Assembly (NCBI GenBank): GCA_030248195.1
Contig: JASAND010004253.1
Coordinates: forward strand, 40,223 to 104,222
From: Trissonchulus latispiculum
Lineage: Eukaryota > Nematoda > Enoplea > Enoplida > Ironidae
Direction of reading: 5' to 3'
Length of the DNA stretch: 64,000 nucleotides
Shown here: positions 10,924-23,639 of the stretch, in pieces
Layout: the number at the start of each line of letters is the position of its first letter
Numbering within the stretch: the stretch's first letter is position 1
The notes under the pieces: generated by a model
The model's database searches: none
What the model was told of the DNA's origin: nothing
Seen by the model: only the letters and a program-made list of their open reading frames with translations
Made by a program: the position numbers and the translations under genes

Positions 10924-11399
10924 AGCCCGGTTCACGATGGTGACTGCTTTGTGCTTTGTGCTTTTCTGCTTTGTGCTTTGCTTTGTGCTTTGTGCTTTGT
11001 GCTTGCTCGGTTCATGATGGTTTGAAAAGCACAATTCTTTGTGCTTTGTGCTTTCCCCGTTCATGATGGTTTTCTGTGCTTTGTGCTTTTGTGCTTTTGG
11101 TGTGCTTTTGGAAGTTTGATAATGTCAAACATTTTGAGTTGTACTTTCAGTGCTTTCCAATCAAAACAAGCTTTTCTCTATGCTGATTTGTCGAAAACTG
11201 AAACTGGACGTCACACGAGCACTGCTATATTCCCAATGTTTTGTTGAATTAAAACTTATTATTTGAACGAAACTTAATTTTGATAGCATGAGTATTTAAT
11301 AAATATCATGAATTGGCTATCGTAAATAAATAACGATTTCATGCAAAAATTTAAATTAAGCTAATTTATCATAATTATTTTTGATTATTACTAATGATC

Positions 11400-11459
<60 letters not shown>

Positions 11460-11631
11460 AATCTAATAATAATATTATACTATTGTGCTTTCTCATCATG
11501 AATCATTTGTTTACTTTCTCCTGAGCACAAAGCACAAAGCACTGTCTCCCGAGCACAAAGCATAAAGCACCAAGCACAGTAGACGAAAGCACAAAGCACA
11601 GGAGACAAAGCACTTCATCGTGAACCGAGTT
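10924..11631. mobile_element. Harbinger-like MITE with GTGCTTT subterminal repeats
   Basis: The ends AGCCCGGTTCACGATG and (reversed) AACTCGGTTCACGATG are flanked by TAA at 10921-10923 and 11632-11634. The left arm is a GCTTTGTGCTTTGT repeat (about 10943-11110) and the right arm is its inverse (about 11510-11625). CGGTTCATGATGG recurs inside the left arm. The centre carries an ATT repeat. It has the same terminal sequence as the 8003-8529 element but a different filler repeat. It lies about 210 bp upstream of the BBS1 start codon. Confidence 0.8.
11401..11459. repeat. (ATT)n microsatellite
   Basis: About 19 uninterrupted ATT/TTA units in the loop of the MITE at 10924-11631. Confidence 0.95.
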
Positions 11632-11639
11632 TAATTTAA

Positions 11640-12505
11640 GGTGTTGATTCCTTTTCGGCACATACTGTTGGTTGGCGGCGCAAATCAAGATGAAATTTGA
11701 CGAAACTTTCCAAAATAAGTTCTTTCAGCGTTCTAACACCCTCCGCACAATCCCGATTCAAAAATTCGAGATTTCCGGTCAGGGCGGTTTTTCCAAATTT
11801 CTGAAAGTTTGGCAGCAGCTATACAGTTATGACTATGTTCATTCGAAAGATCTCGTTGAGCTTCATATATTTGCTTTTTAAAGCAACGTTCTAGCTTTTC
11901 TCTACCGTGAGATATAGCCGATTTTCTGGTTTTGGCGTCGAAAACTTGCCATTTTTGCAGAAATCAAATAATCATCATTTCTCGAACTATGCAAGTCGTA
12001 AAATCAAACTAAGGGCGTCGATCTGAAGGTCTCATAGCGGTAAATTATCCGACGCCTGATCGTCTTCCAACGCATATCCCGTCGGCTGCTATCATAAAAA
12101 ATGTAGTTTTTGCAAAAACACGACCAATTTTGTTTCAAAGATTGTGGAGCACTCGTCATGCAAGCTAGAGGACTGCTACTTAATAGATGTGTTCTGCACA
12201 AATATACCAAGGGTCGTGTTTTAGTTGTCCCGATTACTGCTTTCTAGCTAATGCAATCGCTTGACAAATTTGGAAAAAGTAGGCAAAATACAGGTTACGC
12301 ACACATTTCAGCTTATTTCTCTACAACGAAGAGCGATTTCACAATAAACAAAAAAATTGTCCCCAGCTATTTGATGGAGGTATCGAATGATCTAACCGAT
12401 GTCTCGCGAAAAAATTTACTTGAGTCTGTAAAAATTCTGGAAAATTATACTTCTTCTAAAATGTGTTAAAAATATTCTAGAAAAGCAACATTAGTTTCGT
12501 GGCAT
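11640..12505. mobile_element. TTAA element, GGTGNTG family, copy 2 (truncated)
   Basis: TTAA at 11636-11639 is followed by GGTGTTGATTCCTTTT. The body is an inverted diverged copy of 27050-27921; for example, TTTGATGGAGGTATCGAATG at about 12371 matches that copy in reverse. The right end is missing: similarity stops near 12505, where the large fold-back element begins. Confidence 0.72.
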
Positions 12506-12639
12506 GTGTAATGAAGGGAGCAAGATCCAAGACACGATCTGCTCTAAGGGCCTTTTCGCGAATGGGTTAAACGAGTTAGATTTAACTCGATCCTTTTCGC
12601 AAATGGGTTAAACGAGTTAAAATTAACTTGCCGAGTTAA

Positions 12640-13887
12640 GGGGGGGGTCCATCGTGAAAAATTTTTAGATCACGGATTTTGCTCATTTTCACACATAATC
12701 TAGCCACATATGTCGTACATGTCAAGTTTAAATTTTGAGTTGTTTCGTTCAGTTCTCCGTAAGTTACGAGCCATTCATTGATTACAATTTGAATATCAGA
12801 GAAAATCATAGTGCTGCAGCAAACTCAATCAAATTTTCGCAAATCAACTTCAGATTTTTAGTTTATTTTCTTTTACACACTTAGTAACCATTAATACAAA
12901 CATTTTCGTACAGTTTCAAGCCCGATGAGCACGATCAGAAGCTTCCTTAAAGGATTTTTCAGAGAAACAAGGCCCCTGTTTCTCCGGATGTAATAAAACA
13001 TTTAACAGCGGTTAACTTAAAATAGAAGCATTTCCGAGCCATGGTTCTATGAGAAGAATTCATCCCTGCACTGAGAGCTTTCGATTGATATATAATATGC
13101 CATATTTTGAAAAATTTGAAAAATCGCTGTTTTGTAAAATTCGGGGGTCTGAGGTCCCGATTGGCGCGCTGAGAAGTACTGGACATAGCTATCAGAATAA
13201 TTCATGCTGCAAATAGATCGCAATGCATGAATACATAAGTTGGAATACAAAAGAGGAAGTTTTGGACCATACTGTTGTCGTAATTTAGCCAAATTTTCGA
13301 AAAAAACCGAAATTTTATAAATTTTGCTAAAACAGCACATTCTTGCGCCAAAAAAATCTCGAAACTGGTGAGGGTTACAGCCAAACAATTGGTATCGTTG
13401 GAACCGCCTATTCAAATACTACGGAACCTTGGAATTAGATTTTTCATTTAGGCCTCTGAATTAGAGTAGTTTACAATTCTTTTTGACGACCCTACTTTTC
13501 ATTGACAAGAAACGTTGAAATTTGACGATTTTCTACTGTTTGCGTTACATAAAAAATTTTTAAAAATTTTTGGGGGCCTAAATCAAAATTCTACTTCCAA
13601 GGTACCGCAGTTCATGATCATAGCTTCAACATGAATACAAAATTATACAGATTCATGACTGTTTATCGAGAGATTTTTTTGGCGCAAGAATAAAATCACA
13701 ACTTTTTCTGTTTCCTATGTTTAACACATGGAGACCCCAACTTTGCGGCGAAATTACTCAACAACCATAAACGATCCGACTTTAATTTCAAAAACTCGTT
13801 AAAATATGGCACTCAAAGAACAAATTACGTGAAAATGAACGAAATCGGAGATGGTCGAAAAATCGGCCAAAAATGGACCCCCCCCCC
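12640..13887. mobile_element. TTAA element, G-run family, copy 1
   Basis: It is flanked by TTAA at 12636-12639 and 13888-13891. The ends GGGGGGGGTCCATCGTG and (reversed) GGGGGGGGGTCCATTTTTGG are inverted. It is 1248 bp with no long protein and is closely related to 59430-60789. TTAA target and ends starting in G or C runs suggest a piggyBac-like non-autonomous transposon. Confidence 0.8.
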
Positions 13888-15607
13888 TTAAGCAGAGTTA
13901 AAATTTTTAACTCTACGCTCATTCGCGAAAAGAGTTAAAAATTAACTCTTTTAACTCTACTCTTTTCGTGAATGACACGTAGAGTTAAAAACCTGCAGAG
14001 TTAAATTTAACTCTACCCTTTTCATGAATGGGTTAAATTTAACTCTTTTAACTCGCTCACGACATTTTACATTGAATTTTAACCCGCGTCTCAGCACGCG
14101 GGTTAAACGAGTTAAAATCTTCCATGCTTTACATTGTGATTGCCACATTATGCGCGCGTAATAAAGCCTTAAAAATGACAAGATAATCCAGCCAATGAAA
14201 ATGCAACACATAATTTCATTGGATGGTTCAAAATGCTTCAAAATTACTTAAGCATTTGCCAACATTCTGCTGAATTATTTACGCCTGACAACATGAAAAG
14301 CCGAATCAACGGGACACTACAACTAACCAGAAAGCTCAATTTTTTCTCAAAAGGTGGATTTGTAAAACTACAAGCCATGGGTGCTAGTTGCTATGTTGCC
14401 AATGCTAGATGTTTTCAACAAAAATATAAAGTAAAGGCAAAAATTACAGTTGAATGCACCTTTTACAGATTACTTTTGCCATGAAAACTACTGTAAACTT
14501 TAAAAAATTTGTATTTTTAGACTTTTTGAAAGGACATCTACAAGATAAATGTTATGCAAAGCAACTGGTTATGCTCATAAGAAACGCAGTACAGGATCAA
14601 TTGTTATCCGAACTGTGATTCTAAGAGCAACCATTTCAATTCAAATTTGAAATCTCTACTGAATTAATAAACAAACATTTTTCTATTTAATTTTGCTGCA
14701 CCTATCTGTTTTAGTATCATTAGTTGAAATTGGCCAAAATTGTTCAACTTTTTAGGAAAAGCAAGAGAATCCGATTTTGCTGAAAATATGCACAGAGGTT
14801 TTTTGAGCTCTGTTGTGGTCTCAGCAAACGAACACCTGTTTTTCGGCTCAACTATTCATTAGCACTTTATTGTAGGCTAAATTGCAAGCTGGCCAAAGAA
14901 TCAACGAAAACCTAGACCGAAACACTGTCTTTAGATTACTTTTCAGCGAACTCTGAAAATATGCAACTTTTCATGAAATCGTAAAAAATCTTTGGTTGGC
15001 TCCCCTTCAATTGCAGTTTTACCCATGTGATTAACCCTGTTAAAGTTTAAACTATAAAACTTTGCTGCAGATTGGTCAATAATTCGTTGAAATGGATCCA
15101 TGCTAAATTTCAGCAAAATCGGTTAGAAACTGCAAGTTACACAGGGATTCGCCCGATCACCCTAGTACAGGATGACGCCAGATTGAAGGTGTAATAAATG
15201 TCTGTTAATGATATTAGTAAATATCTTCTTTTGCTGTTTTATTTTATTTAAAATTTTCCAAACGTAAAGAAGTTTTTTAAAACCTCAAATGGTGAAAAGT
15301 TGGCCATTACGTAAGCAAAAATTATATTAATATTTTAACTCTTTTCACATATGCAGAGAGTTAACTTTAACTCTACCAGTTTTAACTCTTTTAACTCTTT
15401 TCGCGAATGCACAGAGTTAATTTTAACTCTACCAGTTTTAACTCTTTTAACTCTTTTCGCTAATGCACAGAGTTAATTTTAACTCTGCCAGTTTTAACTC
15501 TTTTAACTCTTTGATTTTTAACCCTGCAGAGTTAAAAGAGTTAAAAACGGACAGAGTTAAATTTAACCCTGCGCCTTCATGAAAAGGGTTAAAAGAGTTA
15601 ATTTTAA

Positions 15608-15639
15608 CTCTACTCTACTCTACTCTACTCTACTCTACC
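15608..15639. repeat. (ACTCT)n microsatellite
   Basis: Five to six copies of ACTCT next to the right end of the PIF/Harbinger-like element. Confidence 0.9.
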
Positions 15640-15659
15640 CATTCGCGAAAAGGCCCTAA

Positions 15660-17705
15660 GTTCTAATCTTTCAATTACACGGAAGGTCAGCACGTCTGTT
15701 CGCAATGAAACAGACTTAAGCACCAGATCTCTGAAAGGTGGTGTTCCAAAATCAGAGATTCTCTGCGGCCAACCTGGATTGGGGTCTTCGTCGGTGAGTT
15801 CGTGTGAAGCTCCTGATTTCCAAATGAACAGCAAGCGGGGTCAGCACTTGCTTTTCGTAGACAGCACTGGATTTGGATGACTTCTGCACTGGATCCTTGA
15901 GATCGAGATTACTTGGAAACTTAGTTATGATGATTCTGTCTCGAATTCCTGTGATCAGTGGCTGAGCGGTAAACGCACCGTATTTCAAAGGCAAACGCGC
16001 CTCTACTGGTTTATGTTCGGTAAACGCACCGAATATGAAATCTGAAATGAAATCAAACGCGCCTTTATTTGCTTATAATAAGACTCAGTAGCTAACACAC
16101 ACAGATTATTTAATGAATTCAGTACAAATGTGATTATTACAATGAGTGCGTTCAAAGCGTAAGAAACTACAGTTCAGACAATGCAGATATAGAGATAATA
16201 CAGGATACAATAATATAATACAGGATATAATTACTGTACCAGAGTTGCCAGATATTTCCCTTTAGGCTATTATTAATGTTATTCCAATTTGGAATAATAT
16301 TACAAACTTGGGTTAGGTTATAGGGACAAGGTCGATACTCTTAACGCCTTTTACACCCTTCTAGTCTGCTAACTCTTTCTACCGATTACTCAACTCAAGT
16401 TCCATACATGCTATGTGTTATCCTATATGCTTGTGCTTTGTCACTCTTTATACGTCCCCTTACAACAGGACTGTCAAACTAATATCACAATAACTAAATA
16501 TTAACCTAGGGACGGTCTTTGGGTGAGCCCCTGAAAGTCGGTCACCGCTTTCGCTCCGACACATAGTTCAGGGATGCTATGTGAGACAGAAATTTGAGGA
16601 AGTCGAAACAGTTGGGAGGTCCTTCCTTACTTATTCCTAATTTGATCTAGATTAATACAGTTACACAACAAAGGTCTTCTGGTCTTCTGGAAAGGAATCA
16701 AAGCAAAGGGGCCGGGGTGACAGTTTTGGACTTTAGAATGCAGGAAATTGACATTTCAACTTGAAAATGGATTAAGGCTGTTTTTGGCTTGGGTGATAAC
16801 GAAAGTTCTCTCGATATTGGATAATCGGATTCCCCAACTTGATTAGGTTTGGTATGTTGCTGTCTCTGCCGTGGTCTACTCTACAAGATCATTCAGCTTC
16901 CAATGCACCTTCGCTAGACTGACTCGGACTGATACAATTCACTGATAATCGCTTTCCAACTGACTAGGTCCTTCTCCGGACAATACTGATATCAACAATC
17001 TGACTGAATCAAAGTTCTGAACTGGGTCCACCGTACTGGAATCTCGGATGCAAATTTCGGCAGGACAGGGCTTCTTTCCGCACCTGAATCAAATGGGTTA
17101 AAACCCATTAGTACAAAGATATGGTGCGGGAATCGAACCCAGCCACCATTACTCGTTCTTTTGCTTTCCAGGCCCAAAATGTGCATTTTGGGCCCCATTT
17201 GAACTTGTGAATTGACGAAATGACTCAAAACCGTAGATTACTGCTTTTTGACAATGTTAGCCGTTTCTAGTAATTTCTTACCATCAAATGAGCCTTCTTG
17301 GCCATTTTTAGGTTGTAACTTGTTGAATTCGGTTGAACTTGACGTAATTCTTCGCTTGAGTAAAATGATTCATTGTGTTTCTATTAATTGGACTCAATTG
17401 AGCCTGATTGAATCTACAATCGGGCGAAACAATGCTGAGAACGCATGAAAATTCACTGTTAGCGCCCTATTTGAAAATTCGCTTGCTTCTACCGTTTCTC
17501 GCACGAACCGGGCCGCCTGGGCCGTTTTAGATTAATACCAACAATTTTTAACAGAATTTCGCATGTTCCTTAGAGCGGACAAAATAATTGAACATTACTT
17601 GTATTTCTGGCATGGTTTTGGCCCAATTTAGCTGTTTTGCCACGGGAAGTAGACTTATTCCCCGTGGCCAACTGATAATCCCAAATATGAACGAAACTTG
17701 GCATT
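15660..17705. repeat. Left arm of the large fold-back element
   Basis: An inverted, diverged copy of about 23740-25560. It contains short hairpins, among them AATGGGTTAAAACCCATT (about 17091), GGCCCAAAATGTGCATTTTG followed by GGCC (about 17169-17192) and the CCACGGG/CCCGTGG hairpin near 17640. It also carries a Pol III B-box-like GGGTTCGATTCCC on the minus strand near 17120-17140. Repeated CGGTAAACGCACCG near 15968 and 16018 looks like a short tandem or end motif. No protein gene. Confidence 0.7.
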
Positions 17706-17709
17706 TTAA

Positions 17710-19102
17710 GGGGGGGCTACGAACGAGTTGGCACGACATCGTCGGAGAGACCTACTTTTCCCCCCAACGTTAGCCAACATATCAAATTAAAAAAGTTTAG
17801 GGTGGGCAACAATATATCTCATATACACCGTTTTCGGCAGGACGCCAAAGTACAAATTTTAGTTCGAAAAATGGGATTTTTCAAAAAGGTTTTTTCAACT
17901 CTGATGGATTAACGGTTTGACCAATTCTAAAACTTTCAGCCATAAATGTTAAGTGTTACTAGTGCTAAATACGAAAAGTATTCCAGCTTTCGAGCGTTGC
18001 TTCCTTCTTCAGCTATAGCAGCTCAAAGTTTGAAATTTGGCAAAAAGTTGCAAAGTGACCGTGCGCCGTTTTCGATCTAATAAAATTGACAGCCCCTAGC
18101 CTACCCCAGCTTTTTACCAAATATTCGGCTCTAATAGGGGCAAACTGTCTGTGAGTTTCAAGGGTTTTGGTTTTCTGGTTAGTGTGCTAGCAAACTTTTT
18201 GTTAAGAAATAACCCTTATTTTTAGGCCTGAAAAGCTAGCTAAGCGCAGTAAAAATGGGGTCAAAAAATTTTTTGTCTCCAATTTTGCCGAAAAGGTCGT
18301 TATAGGGGTTATTTGACCTGCTGAATCCGAATATGAAATCCGTTTTTCGATATGACGCTTCCTTCGTTCAGTATGCGCTTACAACTGTCTTAGAGCTTTT
18401 CGGAGCGATCGCCATCCATACTTTGAGAAATCAATCTAGCGTTTCTAAACATTGGAGCGAGGTTTGGTGACATAGGTTTCGGCACATCTTGGTACACTCC
18501 CTGGCCTGTAATGTGCAAAGTTTCAGCCGATTCTGCCACAGTACTTTGGAGTAATTGGCTCAAATCTTCGAAATGGCACCAAATAACAGCGGCAATATCG
18601 ATAATATAATCCAGCACTGCGAACGCAGGGATTAACGAAATCACGTCATTTATACCAAAGTTAACACAGATACTTGGAGTATTAATTGCAGCAAAATTTG
18701 GCTCATTTGGTAAACCACAGCTCATTAGAAATTAGTTAACCTCCACCCGTATAGACCTACAACACCCAATTTTTCGCACTTTGATGGTATAGCACAGAAA
18801 AGTAGGCAATGGTCTAGAGATTATTTTACACGATCTCAAAGCGCTATATGTCAGAACTATTTGTGGAAAATTTGAATACCGTACCTTGCCCATAGCGATC
18901 AGGGCGACGCGAAGTTTGTGTACGTGCCATGTCGAGCTTTGGACCGACAACACCAACTTCTGATGGCTCCACAGGACGCTATGCTGCATGGAATTCTTTC
19001 AAACTTTAAACTATTTTACACCAAACCTAATACTATTATGTGGCAAAAGACTAGCTAGCTTTTCCAACATCGAACTTTTAGTGAAATTCGTAGCCCCCCC
19101 CC
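17710..19102. mobile_element. TTAA element, G-run family, copy 2
   Basis: It is flanked by TTAA at 17706-17709 and 19103-19106. The ends GGGGGGGCTACGAA and (reversed) GGGGGGGGGCTACGAA are inverted. It is 1393 bp. The insertion is confirmed inside the window: the uninterrupted target is present in the right arm of the fold-back element near 23725-23760. The longest open frame (minus strand, 18390-18725) has no recognised motif and may be chance. Confidence 0.82.
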
Positions 19103-19175
19103 TTAAGTGAGTTTCTGATGTTGGAAGATGGTCAAGTGCCTATTATCAACCTAACTACTGCCTACTTACTTACAT

Positions 19176-22100
19176 ATATTACATTACTGAAGCTTACGTA
19201 ACGCTAACTAAGAATTGATAACTACTCGTTATTTGATCTAAAATTCTACAATTAAGCAGTTTTCTTGCTTACATTAACTACTTGATTTGAAAATAAAGTT
19301 ATGTAATGGAAAAGGCAAAATAAAACCTAAAAATGACCAAGAAAAGCTCAGTTTGTCGTAGATTGCGATTTTTTTTGATGAGTGGCGTGCCTGTGAAATC
19401 TTGATGTGAACTATGAAACGTCCAAGCACTGTATAATGTAATTGTCATGCAATTGCCAGAGTTGCCAGTCAGTGTGAAACCCCCCAGAAACTCATCATTA
19501 GGGACATAGGTTCTAGTGTAGGTAGGACGAATAAGACTAGAAGTAGCATTACTCTCACGCAAATGACACGAAAATGGAATGGAACCTCAGTGGAATGTAG
19601 TCTAAGGAAGTTTCGGTAGGCTACCAGTCAATAATGGAGGGGTCGTTACCCTTCCCTGGTCAGTAATAGGCCCTAACATGGTTTTTCTGTATGATGAAGG
19701 AGTCGATACTCTTCCCAGGCCACGAATAACGCCTCACATTGCCAAGAAGTCAATTAAAAACTGATTAAAATAGCTGAAAATTATCGAGGAAAACGAATCC
19801 AAAGAAAGAAATTGTTGAATAACCGACAATCCAACAAGAAACTTCGAGTTTAAAACGTTTTACGCAGTTCACAAGTGCAAATATTGGAAGATGGGTCAAA
19901 ATAAGCTCATAATTTGTCCATTAGTAGCATAGAATAATGTTAATTGGTGTTCCTAGGTGTTAATTAGGCATAATTTGCATTAGTTAGGTGATCATTAGTT
20001 AATTTGTCAAATTTTTGTCAAAATACTAGTTGGGTTTATCTGAAAGGCAATTCTCTGCTGATTCCAAAACTCCAAACCCGGTCACCTAACTCCCAATATT
20101 GCGAAAGGTATAAGTAAAAGAAGTTTTGATTAGTTACATTTTAATTTTGTACTATTGGCCTTAGGTGACCTTACAATAATGCATAACAGTTGTGTGTGGT
20201 TACGCCCATTCATGTTTTCATTCATTCCCTTGAGCCTCTGTTGGCTCTCTCCCAGCAGAGACTTGCCTAGCAGAGAAGGACTTAACACACACCTTATAGT
20301 ATAGTAATACGATCGGAGGGGGCTTAACTCCCTCCCAAATAATTAAAATGAAAGGTAAATTAGTAGTCTTAGGTAGTTAAGTACGTAGAATAATAATATT
20401 TAGTTTTTATCTTGTGGAAAATTACGTAGTTGTTAGTATGCATATTTTTTACGCAACAATTGCCCTTCCGCTTCTTTTGCAGTGATGCATAGAGTCTTGG
20501 CGAGGAAGAACAATTGTTGCTAGGATTAACGGGCGGCTTCCCTTGTCTGTGGCCGAAAGGTCACGCCCAAAAGGAAAGAAAGGGGCTTGGAGACAAGGAA
20601 GCGCCCGGAAAATAATACATATAAAATTTACTAAATAACACGGCCAAAGTGGCACTTAATATTTATTTTCTCATAATCGGCCCCGAGAGGCCTTCATTTT
20701 GTATAACTTCGTTTTTTAATTTTCGTAACTTAAATTCTAAAGTCCGAAATTTCCCCTTTGGTTACCTTTACGTGGTAACCAAAAAGTCTGCAAAGTTTCC
20801 CAAAATTCAGCTTGGGAAATCCATCAAAAAGGGGTCAGTTGGAGGGTCATAATTTCTTTCCCTCGTTAATCTCCCCTCCAACGGACCAGCCGCCTCGCCA
20901 GCCCATGTCTGGCACATGTATTAGGATAGGGAGCTTCCAGAAAGTTCTGGAAGCTCCAATAAAATCAAAGAAACTCCGCCAGAAAAGCAAACACCAGTGA
21001 GCTGTCAGACTCCTGTCAGCTCACTGGAAATTTTGAATTTTCATTTAGTGTTCGTCTAAGTCTCGGCCGAGAGCGGTCGGTTTCCCCCCACCCCATGATT
21101 AGCACGTCTTCCCGTTGTGCCAGCGTTTTGGCCGGGAATAAAAGACGTGCTTTCCCCGGTTAGGACTAGAGTTAGGGGCCCCTTCTGACCCACACTGGTC
21201 AGAAGGGATGAACTGAGCTTACACGACGAACACCCAAATGAGCGCACTATGCTCGATGCTCGGCCAGAAACTACACACCAGGAACGCATCTTTAGGGATT
21301 TTTCAAAGGCCCTCTTGGCCTAAAAATTCACTTTTTGTGGCCTTCGGGCATTAATTTAAAATAATGTTTGTCAACCAAGCCACGGCCTGAATGGCCTCAG
21401 TTTCTGTAGGGGCGTACGCCCAAAACATTTTTGTGTGTAATCATTCTTGTTGGGGTTTGTAACGGAATTGGGATTCTGATTGAGGACCCACCCCTGAGTT
21501 GAGATAGGAGGTCCCTTGGTTACGACCTCATATTCAGAACTGAGCTAATTTAAGGATTGTTTCTCCCCACAGCCGGCAATTAGGAATTGCCGGCCGTAAT
21601 CGCAAAATAGGCGCTACTGAAGTTAACATCATTGTCTGTGTTTCTGAATTGTTGACCTGTCTTGTGTAGGTCGGCTTACCTAAAAAATCAGTAGGAATTA
21701 AAACTCAGAACTATTTTCTAATTATTAATTATCAAGTTATTCTGAGGGGAATGGCCGACTTCCCCGCTGTTAGTTTAATTAACCAGAAGCTGTCCTTAGC
21801 GGAAATGTGTCTGTAATCTGTTTTTTAGTAATAATTGTCTAAGCAATTCTTACTCGTTCAGCTTTCCTTAAACTGCCAAAGTTTCAAAAATCCAACAAAA
21901 ATTTTCTTTTAACAAAATTTATAAAGTTCCAAAGTTTAAAGTAAAATACTGGAAGATGTAAATCAAATTTACTTTAGAATTAGGGCAAAAATATGCATAC
22001 TATAAGTAGGTAGGTCTTGCTAAGGAGCAGTTAGGATGTATTGTGTTCATATAATCGTATGTGTAAATATTGTAGTAATTTGTAGTGTGAATGAGACCCC

Positions 22101-23278
22101 CCCAAATTTACGTAAGTGGCTCCTTGGGTAAACCCCTCCTGGAGTGGGAGGTTCCAAGGTTAGCCCCTTTTGTAGAGAGTGACTTATGAACCAAAAGTGT
22201 GTGATTGTGAGTGTGAGTGAAGGCATACCATGTAAACTCCCTTTGTTTGATAAGGGTAGTGGGACTGCCAGAATGAATGAGTAAAATGTTCAGATATTAG
22301 GCAGGAAGAAATGGGGGCCAAATTGACTAGCAATTTGGACCCAAAACTTAGATAAGTTAAAATTCAGTAATAGTTATTGGTTGAATGTGTAATCGCTGTG
22401 AAAGTGCTAATTTTGGGGTGAAAATCGTATGAAATTGGCATAGAAATGTGGGTACCTTCGGCGATTTGAGCAGGTTTCGCAGCCTAGGGTCACGGGGACC
22501 CCGAATTATGTCTGCCCAATCTGTTGGATTTCCGGTCATCCGTGTAGGTTGCCCTGCGACTAGGGGATGGATGGGCCGCATTCATGGAATCCAGAAATAG
22601 CCGAATCAGGACTATGACAGAATGATTTAAATTACTGCGAAATTAATCCAAAAGTCTAGTTTTGTGTGTTAGACATCCGATTAGCGGACTGGTAGTTTAG
22701 TTAGTTCTAGGTAAGAAAACGTTTGCAGTCCTGTTGTACTAATTAACTGGAGTTCTTAATAATTGGGAAACAACTGATCAGTATAGTTAGGTCTAGTTAT
22801 GATAGAGGTATTCAGGGTTTTGGCCTAAAATTATCATGGGCTCACGGTCATTACCGTAATCATTTAACTTCCCATGTCAAAGGCCAAAAGATGAGCCAAC
22901 CTAAAAGAAAAGAAGTAGACCCGTGCTGAGATTCGAACTCAGATTCTCTGGATTAGTCAGTCCAGTGCTCATCCATTGAGCTACACGGGTTACAGTTAGA
23001 ACAAGTTCAAGCTAGCCTATATAAGAAAGCAATTTAGCAACCCAGCACGTGTGCAGTTCAATTAGTACATTATATGTGCAAATTATGCATATGTGGAAGC
23101 AAACTTTAATTATGATTTTCTCACTAATACTTAACATTTTTTGGTGCTGTAAGCACAAAAAATGTTCAGTTTTTCAAGCCCTACAAGAATATATAACTTT
23201 TACTCAAATTCGTGATCTTCGAAATTCCTCTGAATTATATGCCAGTTTTGCACAAGTTCAAACAAGCTCAACTGAAAG
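19176..23278. other. Interior of the fold-back element: hairpin-dense, no protein gene
   Basis: No convincing coding sequence. From about 20500 to 22600 there is a series of short perfect or near-perfect hairpins: GGTTACC/GGTAACC (20760), TTGGAGG/CCTCCAA (20839-20883), GAGCTTCCAGAA/TTCTGGAAGCTC (20930-20957), CCAGTGAGCTG/CAGCTCACTGG (20994-21027), GCACGTCTT/AAGACGTGC (21100-21152), CCTTCTGACC/GGTCAGAAGG (21180-21207), CCGGCAATT/AATTGCCGG (21573-21594) and CCAAATTG/CAATTTGG (22318-22339). The tRNA-like gene at 22918 is also here. Confidence 0.6.
22918..22990 (-). tRNA. tRNA-like gene with an 8-base anticodon loop
   Basis: A full cloverleaf can be drawn on the minus strand: acceptor ACCCGTG/CACGGGT (7 bp), D stem GCTC/GAGC, anticodon stem CTGGA/TCCAG, variable AGAAT, T stem CTGAG/CTCAG with loop TTCGAAT, and one extra 3' base, 73 nt in all. 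The A box TAGCTCAATGG and B-box AGTTCGAATCT are intact. The anticodon loop CTGACTAA has eight bases instead of seven. The body resembles tRNA-Arg (loop CTTCTAA) with T replaced by GA, so the isotype is uncertain. It could be a functional tRNA, a four-base-reading tRNA, a pseudogene or the head of a SINE. Confidence 0.6.
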
Positions 23279-23485
23279 GGTGGTAGATTGCGCGTCTATC
23301 ACTCGGCTGGCTGCCAGGGTTGCCAGCGCCGGACCGAATAGCGGTTCGGTACGGTTCCCCGAGCTTCTTAGGTAGTTATGTGGAAAGTAGTTAGTTATTT
23401 AATTCGGCTAGGTCGGTGGGTCGGTAAGTAGGGACTGCGTAGAATGGCTGCTGAGACAGTGAGTGAGTGAGTTTTTGCATTTTTG
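23279..23485. repeat. Left copy of a 200-bp inverted pair
   Basis: An inverted copy of about 25690-25890. Shared runs include GGTTGCCAGCGCCGGA and ATGGCTGCTGAGACAGTGAG. The stretch between the pair includes the right arm of the fold-back element. Confidence 0.75.
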
Positions 23486-23639
23486 CATAAACTGATGAAA
23501 AATAATCACCTGCGGAAATTCACTCATAGTCAGCCAGTTAGATTCTATTTTAAGTTAATTAGTTCATTCCCAAACCTGCAAATAAACAATTAATAGGGAT
23601 TTCACATTAAAACACCAGATAATTTTAAGTTAACATTAA

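Larger units (their letters stand above)
12548..15656. mobile_element. PIF/Harbinger-like non-autonomous element
   Basis: The terminal inverted repeat GGGCCTTTTCGCGAATGGGT is present at both ends, flanked by TAA at 12545-12547 and 15657-15659. A GGGCC start with a TWA duplication fits PIF/Harbinger. Subterminal regions (12560-12640, 13895-14115, 15340-15640) are filled with GAGTTAAAA and TTTAACTCT dyads, often spaced by TTCGCGAATG. No transposase is visible. It carries a nested TTAA element at 12640-13887. The stretch 14120-15330 has no recognisable gene. Confidence 0.8.

Noticed and set aside
17118..17145. B-box-like GGGTTCGATTCCC considered as a tRNA gene (also near 24323)
   Set aside because: No acceptor, D or anticodon arm can be folded around it. 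It is kept only as a tRNA-derived promoter fragment.
18390..18725. 111-codon minus-strand frame inside the TTAA element at 17710-19102, considered as a transposase fragment
   Set aside because: No acidic catalytic motif or zinc finger is visible and the sister copies lack a matching frame.
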